From contig CANTUZ010000004.1 of NCBI GenBank assembly GCA_947846985.1, positions 6,686,927-6,750,926 of the forward strand: a DNA stretch of 64,000 bases. The letters run 5' to 3'. The notes below the pieces were generated by a model. That model had not been told where the DNA came from. It saw only the letters and a list, made by a program, of their open reading frames with translations, and made no database searches. Position numbers and translations under genes: made by a program. The DNA comes from Fratercula arctica. Its lineage: Eukaryota > Chordata > Aves > Charadriiformes > Alcidae. Each line of letters opens with the position of its first letter. Positions within the stretch are counted from its first letter, which is position 1. This document shows, one piece after another, positions 27,172-40,590 of this stretch.

Positions 27172-27885
27172 TCACACTTATACAAAGTTAATAGACTTTT
27201 AAAATGCTTACAGTACTATAGGTTACATCTACTGCCACTGAATACGTTAAAAGGGGACTTCACAGGTCTCTTGAGTGTTACAGGGTCCTACACAATCCCA
27301 CTTCTCTCACAGGTTTAAGCCTACTTCTGCGCAGGTTAGAGAGGGGCAGTTTAGAGTTGTTCGGGGAGGGGGGCAGAAAGTGGGAGGACTGAGAAGATAC
27401 ATAAATGAACACTTCTCCTTTTTGCTCCTGAAACTAATCTCCCCCTGCTGGGCCCTTACAGCTCTGGAGAGCTGGAGCAGCTGTAATGAGGAGCTAATCC
27501 AGGAGCTGGCTCTTCCTGTCTTCTACAAATCTCCTTAGTGCTGTCAAGGAGCAGAAGCTTTCTGAAGAGGGATCTTAACAGGAACTGGGGAAATACTGTT
27601 CTTTCCCTCCCCTTCCAGCATTTTGCTACCTGCGTGCCACTTCACTGTGAGCCCTAACAAACTCCTGGTGCCTCATTAGAGAGAGATGTGATTTGCAATT
27701 ATACCATTTCCCTACAGTTTTGAAGCTGATTGTCTAATTGGGACCCAAGGATAAAACCTCCTGCAGAACCACATAATGGGATGTCATGTTGTGTGTCACG
27801 GTAATACAGAAGGAAATGCAGCTCTCCAGTAAATCCTAGACTGACAGTATATGCAAGAAATGCTCACAAAAATTAAGGTACTCTG

Positions 27886-27927
27886 TAAAAAAAACAAACA
27901 AACAAAAAAAAACACAACAAAACCAAA
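27886..27927 (-). repeat. A/C low-complexity tract (G/U-rich in CETN4 mRNA)
   Basis: About 42 bases consist of A and C only on the plus strand (AAAACAAACAAACAAAAAAA and onward). Inside the predicted CETN4 3' UTR it would be read as a U-rich, GU-containing element. Confidence 0.75.
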
Positions 27928-28819
27928 CCTGTGATGTCAGAAATTAATTTAGATTGCATGGATCTGAATGTGAGTCGTCCCTGCAACTTGACTGTAAGCA
28001 GATGAAACCAAAATTTACTCTAGTGCACCACAGAACTGAACTTTTCAGGTACCTAAAATCCTGGCGTAACAGCAGCTCTGCAACGTCTTGGGAGTAAGAA
28101 CAATGGCACGAGACGTTGACTGGTTACACAATGAACTTTGATAATCCAAGCACGTTACATTCAAGTAAACTAGGTTTTAGATGATCAGATAAACAGAACA
28201 TCTACTGATGGCACACAGCTCCAAATGAAGAACCAAATCTAGTTATCTACATTTGCTTCCCATTAGGTCCAAAACCAACTTTGCCATGGGAAAACAGTGT
28301 TTCATACAGAAATGAAGACAGATATGCAATTGATTTTACAGTCTTCCATGTGAATAAACAAAAGGAGACAAATACCAAAAGATAACCTAAAAGCCTTAAA
28401 AGGAATAAAAATTCTGTGCTTGTACCTTCATTCTATAGCCTTAGGAAAGTCAAAAGTGGCCTTTCCCAGCAGCAGTGGGAATCTTCACATCTCAAGTGAA
28501 ATATTTTTGTTAAAATTGTTGGAACACAGCATTCTTTATCCAAAATGGCAATCAGTGAAATTATTGAGGGGGAGGGGAAGGGACCCTGCCTTGCAGGTTC
28601 AGTTCATCCTTCCTTTTTACTTCTGCAATATCATTGTAACAGTTCTGAAGCCACCCCCCACCTCCCCCCAATTATCTTTGCTGAAGAAGAAGAATGAACC
28701 AAAAATCTGTCCTTTCCGGACTTACTTTATATGGCAGAAAATATGCAGGAGACACAAGCCCAGTTTTTAAGTCTTTCCAGATTATCTTTTGGAGCAGCTG
28801 TACAGCAAGGCAACAAATA

Positions 28820-33505
<4,686 letters not shown>

Positions 33506-33615
33506 CTTGCCGACGCCGCTCCGGGACGGGACACCCGCTCGGCCCCGCCGCTCCTCCCGGCCCGCCTCGGGGAGGCGAGTGCGCCCACCCCCGCACGCAA
33601 CGGCGGCGGGGCCAT

Positions 33616-33620
33616 CCAAT
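33616..33620 (+). promoter_or_regulatory. CCAAT box 1
   Basis: CATCCAATGGGC is an NF-Y-type CCAAT box, 111 bases upstream of the CETN4 ATG. Confidence 0.6.
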
Positions 33621-33668
33621 GGGCGAGCCAGACGTAGCTGGGAACCCGCCCCCCTCCCTTAGCGCGGG

Positions 33669-33673
33669 CCAAT
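33669..33673 (+). promoter_or_regulatory. CCAAT box 2
   Basis: GGCCAATGGC is a second NF-Y-type box in the same orientation, 53 bases (about five helical turns) from the first and 75 bases from the X-box. Confidence 0.6.
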
Positions 33674-33747
33674 GGCAGCTGGCGGGCTCGTGATGCCACC
33701 AAAAGGGGAGGGAGGGGGGACAGGGGCCGCTCCGCAAACAAGCGGCG

Positions 33748-33760
33748 GTCTCCTGGCAAC
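33748..33760 (+). promoter_or_regulatory. RFX X-box in divergent promoter
   Basis: GTCTCCTGGCAAC fits the X-box consensus RYYNYY-N(1-3)-RRNRAC exactly, with halves GTCTCC and GGCAAC and a one-base spacer. RFX factors bind X-boxes upstream of many ciliary genes, including BBS genes. It sits about 240 bases from the CETN4 ATG and about 120 bases from the end of the inferred BBS12 exon 1, so it could serve both. Confidence 0.65.
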
Positions 33761-33779
33761 GCGGCGCGCGCGGCTGGCC

Positions 33780-33813
33780 GTTGGTGGCGCGTGCGGCGGC
33801 GGTTGGTGGCGCG
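33780..33813 (+). repeat. Duplicated GTTGGTGGCGCG motif in promoter
   Basis: The same 12-mer occurs at 33,780-33,791 and 33,802-33,813, exactly 22 bases apart (about two helical turns), beside the X-box. I do not assign a binding factor. Confidence 0.8.
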
Positions 33814-35573
33814 CGGCAGGGCCGCCCTGTTACCGGCCCGCCTCGCCTCAGCCCGGCCGCGGGGAGCGGAGGGAATCGGTGAGAAACCCGCACCCTCCTG
33901 CTGCGGGGCCGGCTAGGGGCCTGGGCCAGGTCTGCCGGCCGTGAGGAAGTGGATGAGGGCCGAGGCCTGAGCAGGGCGGCAGCTGAGCGGGCCTCGCCTC
34001 CTGCCGCGGGGTGCCCTCCGCCTCCCCGCTGGCGTGCTGGCTGCTCTCCACCTGCAGGCTGCGAGTGATGCCGGGCTGGTTCACCATGGGCGTTTGGGTT
34101 CGTCTGCGCCGATCTAGGAAGCTCTTTTTCTTCCAACAGTAGTAGTGACACTGGTGACTTTTAGGTAGACCAGGTAAGTCGAGTCAGTTACCTGAGCTCT
34201 TGGTGGTTTAGTTGAAAGCAGAGCATTTTCTAACCCTTTCTCATTCATTGTGCACCCATGCTGGCCCAAGAGAATGTGTGTGAATGCATGCATGCAAGAT
34301 TTTTTTTTGCCAGCCATTCACAGATATACATTAATTTGGAAAACTGATCTAAAATGTGTTAGTTTAGCCTTCATGGTTGAGGTGCTGTAAGACACAGTGA
34401 GTAATAAGTGTTTAGTATACTTCCTGTATCCTGGAGTTCTTCACTTGAAACCGCTAAAACCTCTGTGTGTGTAAACATAAACTGAACATAAGGTCGAGTT
34501 TTATTACGCTTGCAGAGAGAGGTGATGAGGCAGGCAGCAGTAGGGCAGCACACAAGTTAGCTCAGCAGAAGCCATCAGTAGTTGGTGTCTCACGCATGGC
34601 TGTCCTTCACTACCAGTTTGTCCGTTCATTCTCCAGGATGCCTTCTTTTCTTTGCTGACTTCACTTGTGTTTGACTGTGAAATGTAGTTCCACTTGACCC
34701 TTTATCTTTTCCACCTCAGACTGGATGGAAAAGAGGTAAGAGGTCAGGGAATGGGGCGGATGAACACTTGAATTTTAGGTCTGCTTTATATTGGTTCCTA
34801 CAGCATAGGATAGTGTGATGTTCTTGCCCAAATAACATGCATAAAACAAAAAGGGGATGGGGGGGGAAATATCACAAAATCATAAATCACACATGCCAGG
34901 GGTTGTGCAAGCAATGAAACAAAAACATTTTTTTCCGTAAATGCATGCCCTGCCTTCATCTGGTTTTGTTGCCAAGCCCTGGGTCCATTTGGTTCAGGTT
35001 TATGGGTCTGCAGGAGTCCAGGCTGGTGTCCAAAATGAAGGTACAATTTTAAAGTACAAGTTTAAGCTGAAAGCAAGGGGTTCATTTTCCAACTTAAATT
35101 TCAGAGAAAATTTTACTTAAGCAACTTGTAGTTGTCTGTCTTGAGGCTTAGTGAAAGTGTGCTGGCTTGATAGAAGATGCTACACTATAATTATATAACC
35201 AGTCTTGGTTTCACTTTCATTGAAATAAAAACTATTCTAAGAAGACAGTGGCTCATATTGCTGAGCTAAATCTTCATTTGGGAGTGACTGGGAAGTAAGA
35301 AGTTCACTGTACTGGAAAATGGGAAGACCTTTCTCACCAGTCCTTCCATAGTTGTCTCCCATCCAAACAGCAGCATGGTCTTCTGCCCAGAATGATATGC
35401 CAAGGACACAGGTAGTGAGAGAGCATTACTTTCAGGATAGCTAATTTAGGTCTTTCCTGAATTTTATGAAGAGAACCACAAATTAATTATTTGTTCCTTC
35501 TATCAAAACAAGAGCAGGTTGAGAAGTGACCATCGTGAGCTGAGAACTACTTGAATTCACAAACAGTGATCTC

Positions 35574-35803
35574 AAAAAAAAAAAAAAAAAAACCAAAAAA
35601 AAAAAACCACCAAAAAAACCCACACAACCCAAAAAAAACCCCCAAAAACAAGCAACCCAAAAAACAAAAAAACTCAACAAACCCCAACCAACAAAAAAAC
35701 CCCAACACATCCACCCAACCCACAAACAAAAAAACCCCACAAACACAAAAAAACCCCAACAAAACCAAACAAACAAAAAGCAAAAAAAGACCCCAAACCA
35801 AAA
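35574..35803 (+). repeat. 230-base A/C-only low-complexity tract
   Basis: It begins with an A run and continues as irregular A(n)C(m) blocks. By count only five of 230 bases are not A or C (two T, three G). It has no fixed period, so it is not a simple microsatellite. The complementary strand carries many GGG and GGGG runs separated by T-rich spacers. The Phe/Trp/Gly-rich open frame read across it on the minus strand is an artefact of composition. Confidence 0.92.
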
Positions 35804-36545
35804 TGACTGTCTTAGTAAATCCTTAAGAGAAATCAGATGGAATGAGTTTTCAGGCGAGTGGGGGGAAACATTTTTCATATTGGATTCTGTGAGCCAATGA
35901 TTATTTCATCACTTCCATTTTATTGTTCAGTTGTTTCAAAACAAACTACCTGTTACATTAAGCTAAGGATTCCAGTTAGGAAAAAAAGAGGCTTTTTTAT
36001 TATTACTACTGGAAGTGCTGATATGGATACATAGCGTGGCTAGACCATTACCACAAGAGATTGCCAAGAAAAATTTCTGGAAAAACCCAAGCAGGTTGGA
36101 TGGAGGTTTTCAGATGTGCGCTCCTAGTGCAGTTTTAAAGTCAGAAGCACCTGCTTATCTAAAAGTCCTTTTTTTAAAATTGTTGATTACGGATAACTAT
36201 AGACTAAAATAATTTCCTGGTTAATGATTCTTTTGGTAACTCAAGATGTACCTAATAATTGAAGGAAATTCTGTTGTCAGTTTGGGCTAGACTAGAACTT
36301 CAGGTCTGTCAGCATATAAAGGTTATTTCTGACTACCTACTCTGCTTTTTAAAGTCACATTTTGTCTTCAGTTGAGTTAATATTCAGATGGACTTTCACC
36401 GAGTGGGGCGGAAAATGAGTTTTTTGGATTTGGAATTAACTATGCAAAGGGACCTTTAGTGAGATTAAATAAATCATTTGAATCTGAGTATAAAAGGTAT
36501 ATGAGTTAAGGCTTCTTAATTCTTGGTGTGTATACTTTTTCATTC

Positions 36546-36561
36546 AAAAAAAAAAAAAAAA
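36546..36561 (+). repeat. Poly(A) tract, 16 bases
   Basis: Uninterrupted A homopolymer in the inferred BBS12 intron. No recognisable retrotransposed sequence precedes it. Confidence 0.9.
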
Positions 36562-37252
36562 GGAAACTAGTTTAATCCATGTGGTCTGCCACAGGAGTGT
36601 GGTGTGGAAGAGATTTCAAGGGAAAGAAGAAGATTTATTTTTGGCATGTTAAAACTGACTAGTAGATCAAAACTTTAAAGTCTTGGCAGTCTACTTTGTG
36701 AGGTATGAAGAAGTGGCATTCCTTTTCATGCATGTTTAATGAAATATTGATGTGTGCTATGTGGAACAAATAGAATCAGGATAAAATAAAATTGATTAAG
36801 TTTTTCCAGATTTGAAGGTTAAAGTCAGTGGTGTAACTATTGGTACGAAGATGGATCTGTACAGAGCACTTTGGTTTTGTACATATTTGTCCATTCTGCT
36901 CTAATGAACTTTTGCCCTAAGTAAGGCAAATATCTGAAATTCCAGATTGCAGATCAGGAGAGAAATGGTAGTTTTATAGAATCTCTACTGCTTCTTGTTT
37001 AAGAAACCACTGGAACTAACAGCACTGTACTATCTGCCAGCAAGAAAAAATTCCATGGTATTTTAGCAATGCACCATTTCAGCAACTGTGTGCATCAATG
37101 TCTCATAATAAGTGCACAGACTGAAGAACTGTTTTATGCAGACAGGCGCATGCCAGAGCTGTGTTCAGTGTTAGATTGTCAATTTCATTTTTGGTGATAT
37201 ATGCTCTGGAGTGCTGTGAGGATGCGGCAATATGTTCGTGTTCTGTTCACAG

Positions 37253-37372
37253 ATGCTGCCTGCTGCCCATGGCTTTCAGGGATGTGAATGCAAGAAGACA
37301 TATTGGACTTCAGCAGCTCTCAGCCTTGGCGTTGGCTGGAAGAACATTATTGGGGCCAAAGAAATCATGTAA
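37253..37372 (+). promoter_or_regulatory. BBS12: Out-of-frame upstream ORF overlapping the BBS12 start
   Basis: If the acceptor ends at 37,252, exon 2 begins with ATG. This ATG is 16 bases before the BBS12 initiator, in another frame, and runs 39 codons to TAA at 37,370-37,372. Ribosomes starting there would bypass the BBS12 start. Its context depends on the last bases of exon 1; if those are ATCG, position -3 is T, which is weak. It could dampen translation or simply be leaky-scanned. Confidence 0.4.
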
Positions 37373-39407
37373 ATTCATCGTGGATGAAAGCACCAACCAA
37401 AGCACATTGATCTGTTCTGCTGTTAGACTGATTGAAAGTTTGGATTTAACTAGTGCTGCCGGACAACTTCTTAATGAAACCATTCAGGCACAAAACAAGG
37501 AGTTTAGGACTGGGATGAGTACCCTGTTGTTTCTCACTGGTGCGTGGAGTAATGCTGTGCTGGAGTGCCTCCAGCAGAATGTTCCTGTTTCAGCAATAGT
37601 ATCTGTGATGTCCGAGGGGTTGAACTCTTGCTGTGAGAGAGTCCAGTGTCTTCAAATACCAATACATGATGTAAATAAAGAGCTGTGTTCTAGCAGTGTT
37701 AGGCCAAACGTTTTTAAAAGTAAAACTTGCCAAATTGGATGTGACAGTTTTCTAAATCCCCACATTTTCCTATACGTTCAGAAAGATATTTCTGCACCAG
37801 AAGAAGTAATTCCAGTAAATCCCTGTTCCCATCAAGAAGATGATTCTAATTTTAACAAGCGCCTGCTTTCATCTTTGGCCGGCTTTGGTTCAATAGCTTC
37901 TCTTGTCAAACCAGTGGGTGACAAAAGTACATCTGTGATTTCTGGAAGTGGTGTTATTGCATCCAGCTGTAACAAACAAAAGTTAATCCATAGCAGACAC
38001 TTCAGCACTTTAAGAAAAAGCCATTTTTCAAGTCAGCGAGGTAGTTTTCAGGGATACCTTTCAGGGCCATCAGCAGATCCATGTGAATGTTATGGTTTAG
38101 GACACCTGGCAATGGCTCTGAGCCATGGAAATCAGACTAGTGTGAAACTGCTGCAGAGCATTGTTGCATATCAACAAGAGAGAGCAGAATGCAGTGGCTC
38201 TTCCCAGTTTAATATTGCAGGAATTGTGACGTGCTGTTTACTGGGCCTGCCTGAAAGCTATTCTTGTGTCTCCTCAGGCTTTGTCACACTAGTGTCACCA
38301 GAACAAACCGCAATTATCAAATACTTTGAAGACAAACCCCTTCGGATTCTGCTAATGGATGGTGACCTAACTGAACAATATCGTCACTTAGGTTTCAATA
38401 GACCATGTAATGTAAGGACCATATTGGAGCATCCTAGCCTACCGGAAGGCAGCGCAGACTTGTGGCTAAGCAGTATGTTAGATATTCTGATAAGCTTTGA
38501 AGTAAACTTGGTTTTGGTCAAAGGAAATGTATGTGAAAACTTGATGGAAAGATGCATAGCAAACAGTATACTGGTAATTGGTTCTGTGACTCGGGATGTG
38601 CTGTGTGCCTTTGGGGAGGTCACCAGCACCCAGCCAGTGACGTACCTCACCCAGCTGAACGCTTCTTGTGTGGGGAGCGGAGCCCAGGTGGGGCTGTGGA
38701 AGGCCTGCGATGGGCGTGCAATGGATCTGGGTGAGCTTGTGCCAGTCAGGATAAAAGTACGAGGAATTCCCTTGATCACGGCCGTGCTTACCACTACTGT
38801 AGCTTCAAAGATGCAGCTCATTGAAGACCAGTTCTGGACTTTAGCATATCGACTCCATCATGCTTTACATGACGAGAAGGTTTTTCTTGGTGGTGGTGCA
38901 GCGGAGCTCTTATGCCTTAGTCATCTTCAGATGCTTGCAAAACAGCCTTTACAGCCAGCAAATAAAAATGCTGTGACAGAGTTTCACAAGCCTTGTCTGG
39001 CAGCATCTGCAACAGAGTATACATCAGTTGTGCTCGAAGCGTTAGCAAGCGGTTGGAAGCAGTATCTTTCAGTGGTTATGTGTAACACTGCAAAAGCTGC
39101 ATCGGAGTTAGAAGCGTGTACCTCAGTTGATCATCACCTCAAAAAAGCAGCTGAGTGTGGCTCTCCCTCAGCATATATATTGGAAGAGTTTAGAAGAGGT
39201 GACCTGCTCAGGGGTGGTTCTGGTCCCTTTGCTGACCATGGAGAGGGTTTAAAGGTTTACGATAATGTTACAGCCAAGACAGAGGCATGGCGGAGAGCTC
39301 TAGACTTGGTGCTGCTAGTGCTTCAAACAGATGCTGAAATTATCACAGGTCCCAAAAGGAATCAGCTATTGAACTCACATGTGTCAAGTGAATTTATGTT
39401 TTTATAG
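37269..39407 (+). CDS. BBS12: BBS12, chaperonin-like BBSome assembly factor, 712 aa
   Basis: BBS12 is a divergent group II (CCT/TCP-1-like) chaperonin. With MKKS/BBS6, BBS10 and CCT subunits it helps assemble the BBSome, the coat-like complex that moves membrane proteins in cilia; the human gene is mutated in Bardet-Biedl syndrome 12. The 712 residues compare with 710 in human, in one uninterrupted exon. Conserved stretches I recognise include VNARRHIGLQQLS (6-18), the LESLDLTSA-like segment (55-63), the phosphate-loop equivalent RTGMSTLLFLTGAW (80-93), DGDLTEQYRHLGFN (364-377), NLVLVKGN (413-420), FLGGGAAELL (539-548) and WRRALDLVLLVLQTDAEIITG-type C-terminal equatorial segment (674-694, where CCTs have a RIDDII-type end). 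Residues about 130-270 are the least conserved. The frame stays open 36 codons further upstream, but those begin with GTG, contain no ATG and include the splice acceptor. The first in-frame ATG (CCCATGG) aligns with the human start. Confidence 0.97.
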   Translation: MAFRDVNARRHIGLQQLSALALAGRTLLGPKKSCKFIVDESTNQSTLICSAVRLIESLDLTSAAGQLLNETIQAQNKEFRTGMSTLLFLTGAWSNAVLECLQQNVPVSAIVSVMSEGLNSCCERVQCLQIPIHDVNKELCSSSVRPNVFKSKTCQIGCDSFLNPHIFLYVQKDISAPEEVIPVNPCSHQEDDSNFNKRLLSSLAGFGSIASLVKPVGDKSTSVISGSGVIASSCNKQKLIHSRHFSTLRKSHFSSQRGSFQGYLSGPSADPCECYGLGHLAMALSHGNQTSVKLLQSIVAYQQERAECSGSSQFNIAGIVTCCLLGLPESYSCVSSGFVTLVSPEQTAIIKYFEDKPLRILLMDGDLTEQYRHLGFNRPCNVRTILEHPSLPEGSADLWLSSMLDILISFEVNLVLVKGNVCENLMERCIANSILVIGSVTRDVLCAFGEVTSTQPVTYLTQLNASCVGSGAQVGLWKACDGRAMDLGELVPVRIKVRGIPLITAVLTTTVASKMQLIEDQFWTLAYRLHHALHDEKVFLGGGAAELLCLSHLQMLAKQPLQPANKNAVTEFHKPCLAASATEYTSVVLEALASGWKQYLSVVMCNTAKAASELEACTSVDHHLKKAAECGSPSAYILEEFRRGDLLRGGSGPFADHGEGLKVYDNVTAKTEAWRRALDLVLLVLQTDAEIITGPKRNQLLNSHVSSEFMFL

Positions 39408-40590
39408 GACTTGCAGGCTTTATTTATATGTCCACGAGTCAGTGAGTGGAAGACGTCCAGGTGCAGCCTACATTTGTTCATAGTTTATAAAGCAAACATT
39501 GAGATGCGATTATGACTGTAGAGTGTAACAGCGGAAATCAGAATGTGAGACAGTCACAAGGTAGATATAATTTCCTATTTCTAGAAATGGGAGTTAAATA
39601 ACAAACAAAAATCACTTGTGGGCTTACCTCTAACTCCAGCTATGCATTTCTAACTAATGATATTGTCTGTACAGATAGATTAATCCAGTCAAACTGACTT
39701 CTCTAATCTTATTTAGCAGAGCAGATGTTCAGTTCTTTTCTTCATTGTAATGAGGAGCACTGGGCAGGTGGGTACATGCCAAGTCTAGTTGAAGGAAAGT
39801 TTGATACCTTGGATGTGCTTGTTGTGAACATGCGCTCTCTGTGTATAAGGTATTTGGACTTGTGTTCTGTAAATTAATCTTGTCTGATGTCTTTTAATGC
39901 TTTCTAAAGAAGGGTGGGGATTTCTTACATAACATTGGCATATTTGTGTTAAATGAAAGAATATATATAAAAAACATAATTTTTAATTAATATCTTCTCT
40001 TAATTTTTGTATGTTGCAAATGTAAGAGTTAAACTTGCAATAATTTATGAGCGTTACATTTTATGCTAAGAGATTGTATTGGTACATTCTACTTTTGCAT
40101 ATTTATATGGACCATATATCTCCTATTTTCAAATATATACCCTTTGGAATGTGTCTTGTTTTTACATAAATTTAGGCTGAATCCTCCCTTTTGGTATTAC
40201 TAAATGGATGTATCTCTACACAAAGTTTTCTTTTACATTGCGAGTTGGATTTTTACATTATTTCGTTTAGGCTCTTTCAGTTATCCTTGTAGAGAGGAAA
40301 ATGTATGTTTTAGCTGTTGGCTAAAAACTGAAAACAAATCTGTTATGATGATTGAAGCAAGGCATTTTTACTGTGTTTCAGCATTTAAAATTTCATGGAG
40401 AACTGGCACTTTGTTGGAAGAAAGAGGTGTGTAACTATGGAGATATTTTTTTCTGCACTCGGCATTTTGACTCGCACTTAAAGTGAAATGTCTCACCAGT
40501 CCAGTGAAAACAGAATGGAAACCGTGATACTACAGTGGATTCTTGCTTTTAGGAACTTTCTCATTAAAATGGTAATGGCTGGCAATACTT
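39408..40590 (+). other. BBS12: BBS12 3' untranslated region (approximate)
   Basis: AT-rich DNA after the stop codon, with several ATTTA-type strings. I see no canonical AATAAA in the first kilobase. The nearest usual variant is ATTAAA at 40,563-40,568, used here to set the end. Cleavage could also occur earlier, near the AT-rich AATATA-like cluster at about 39,960. Confidence 0.35.
40563..40568 (+). terminator. BBS12: Possible poly(A) signal ATTAAA for BBS12
   Basis: This is the common single-base variant of the poly(A) signal, 1.16 kb after the stop codon. The downstream G/U-rich element is only moderate (TGGCTGGCAATACTTGGTTT). Confidence 0.3.

Larger units (their letters stand above)
27150..28819 (-). 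other. CETN4: CETN4 3' untranslated region (predicted)
   Basis: This runs from the CETN4 stop codon at 28,820-28,822 to a predicted cleavage site near 27,150. I found no closer minus-strand AATAAA. The UTR would be about 1.67 kb. It carries an A/C-rich tract at 27,886-27,927, which is G/U-rich in the transcript. The extent rests on the poly(A) signal alone. Confidence 0.5.
33879..37252 (+). other. BBS12: BBS12 intron 1 (inferred)
   Basis: The inferred donor is ATCG|GTGAGA at 33,879 in the CpG island and the inferred acceptor is TTCTGTTCACAG ending at 37,252. An alternative acceptor is TGTTTTATGCAG ending at 37,141. In human BBS12 the coding region lies in one exon preceded by noncoding exon(s), which supports this model; further 5' UTR exons cannot be excluded. 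It contains the A/C tract at 35,574-35,803 and an A16 run at 36,546-36,561. No other gene is seen. Confidence 0.6.

Noticed and set aside
35483..35878. Minus-strand 131-residue Phe/Trp/Gly-rich frame resembling a membrane protein
   Set aside because: It is a translation of the A/C low-complexity tract; hydrophobicity follows from TTT, TGG and GGG codons only.
37161..37268. N-terminal extension of BBS12 by 36 residues
   Set aside because: It starts with GTG, contains no ATG, spans the likely splice acceptor at 37,252, and has no counterpart in the BBS12 family. The ATG at 37,269 gives the expected length and N terminus.
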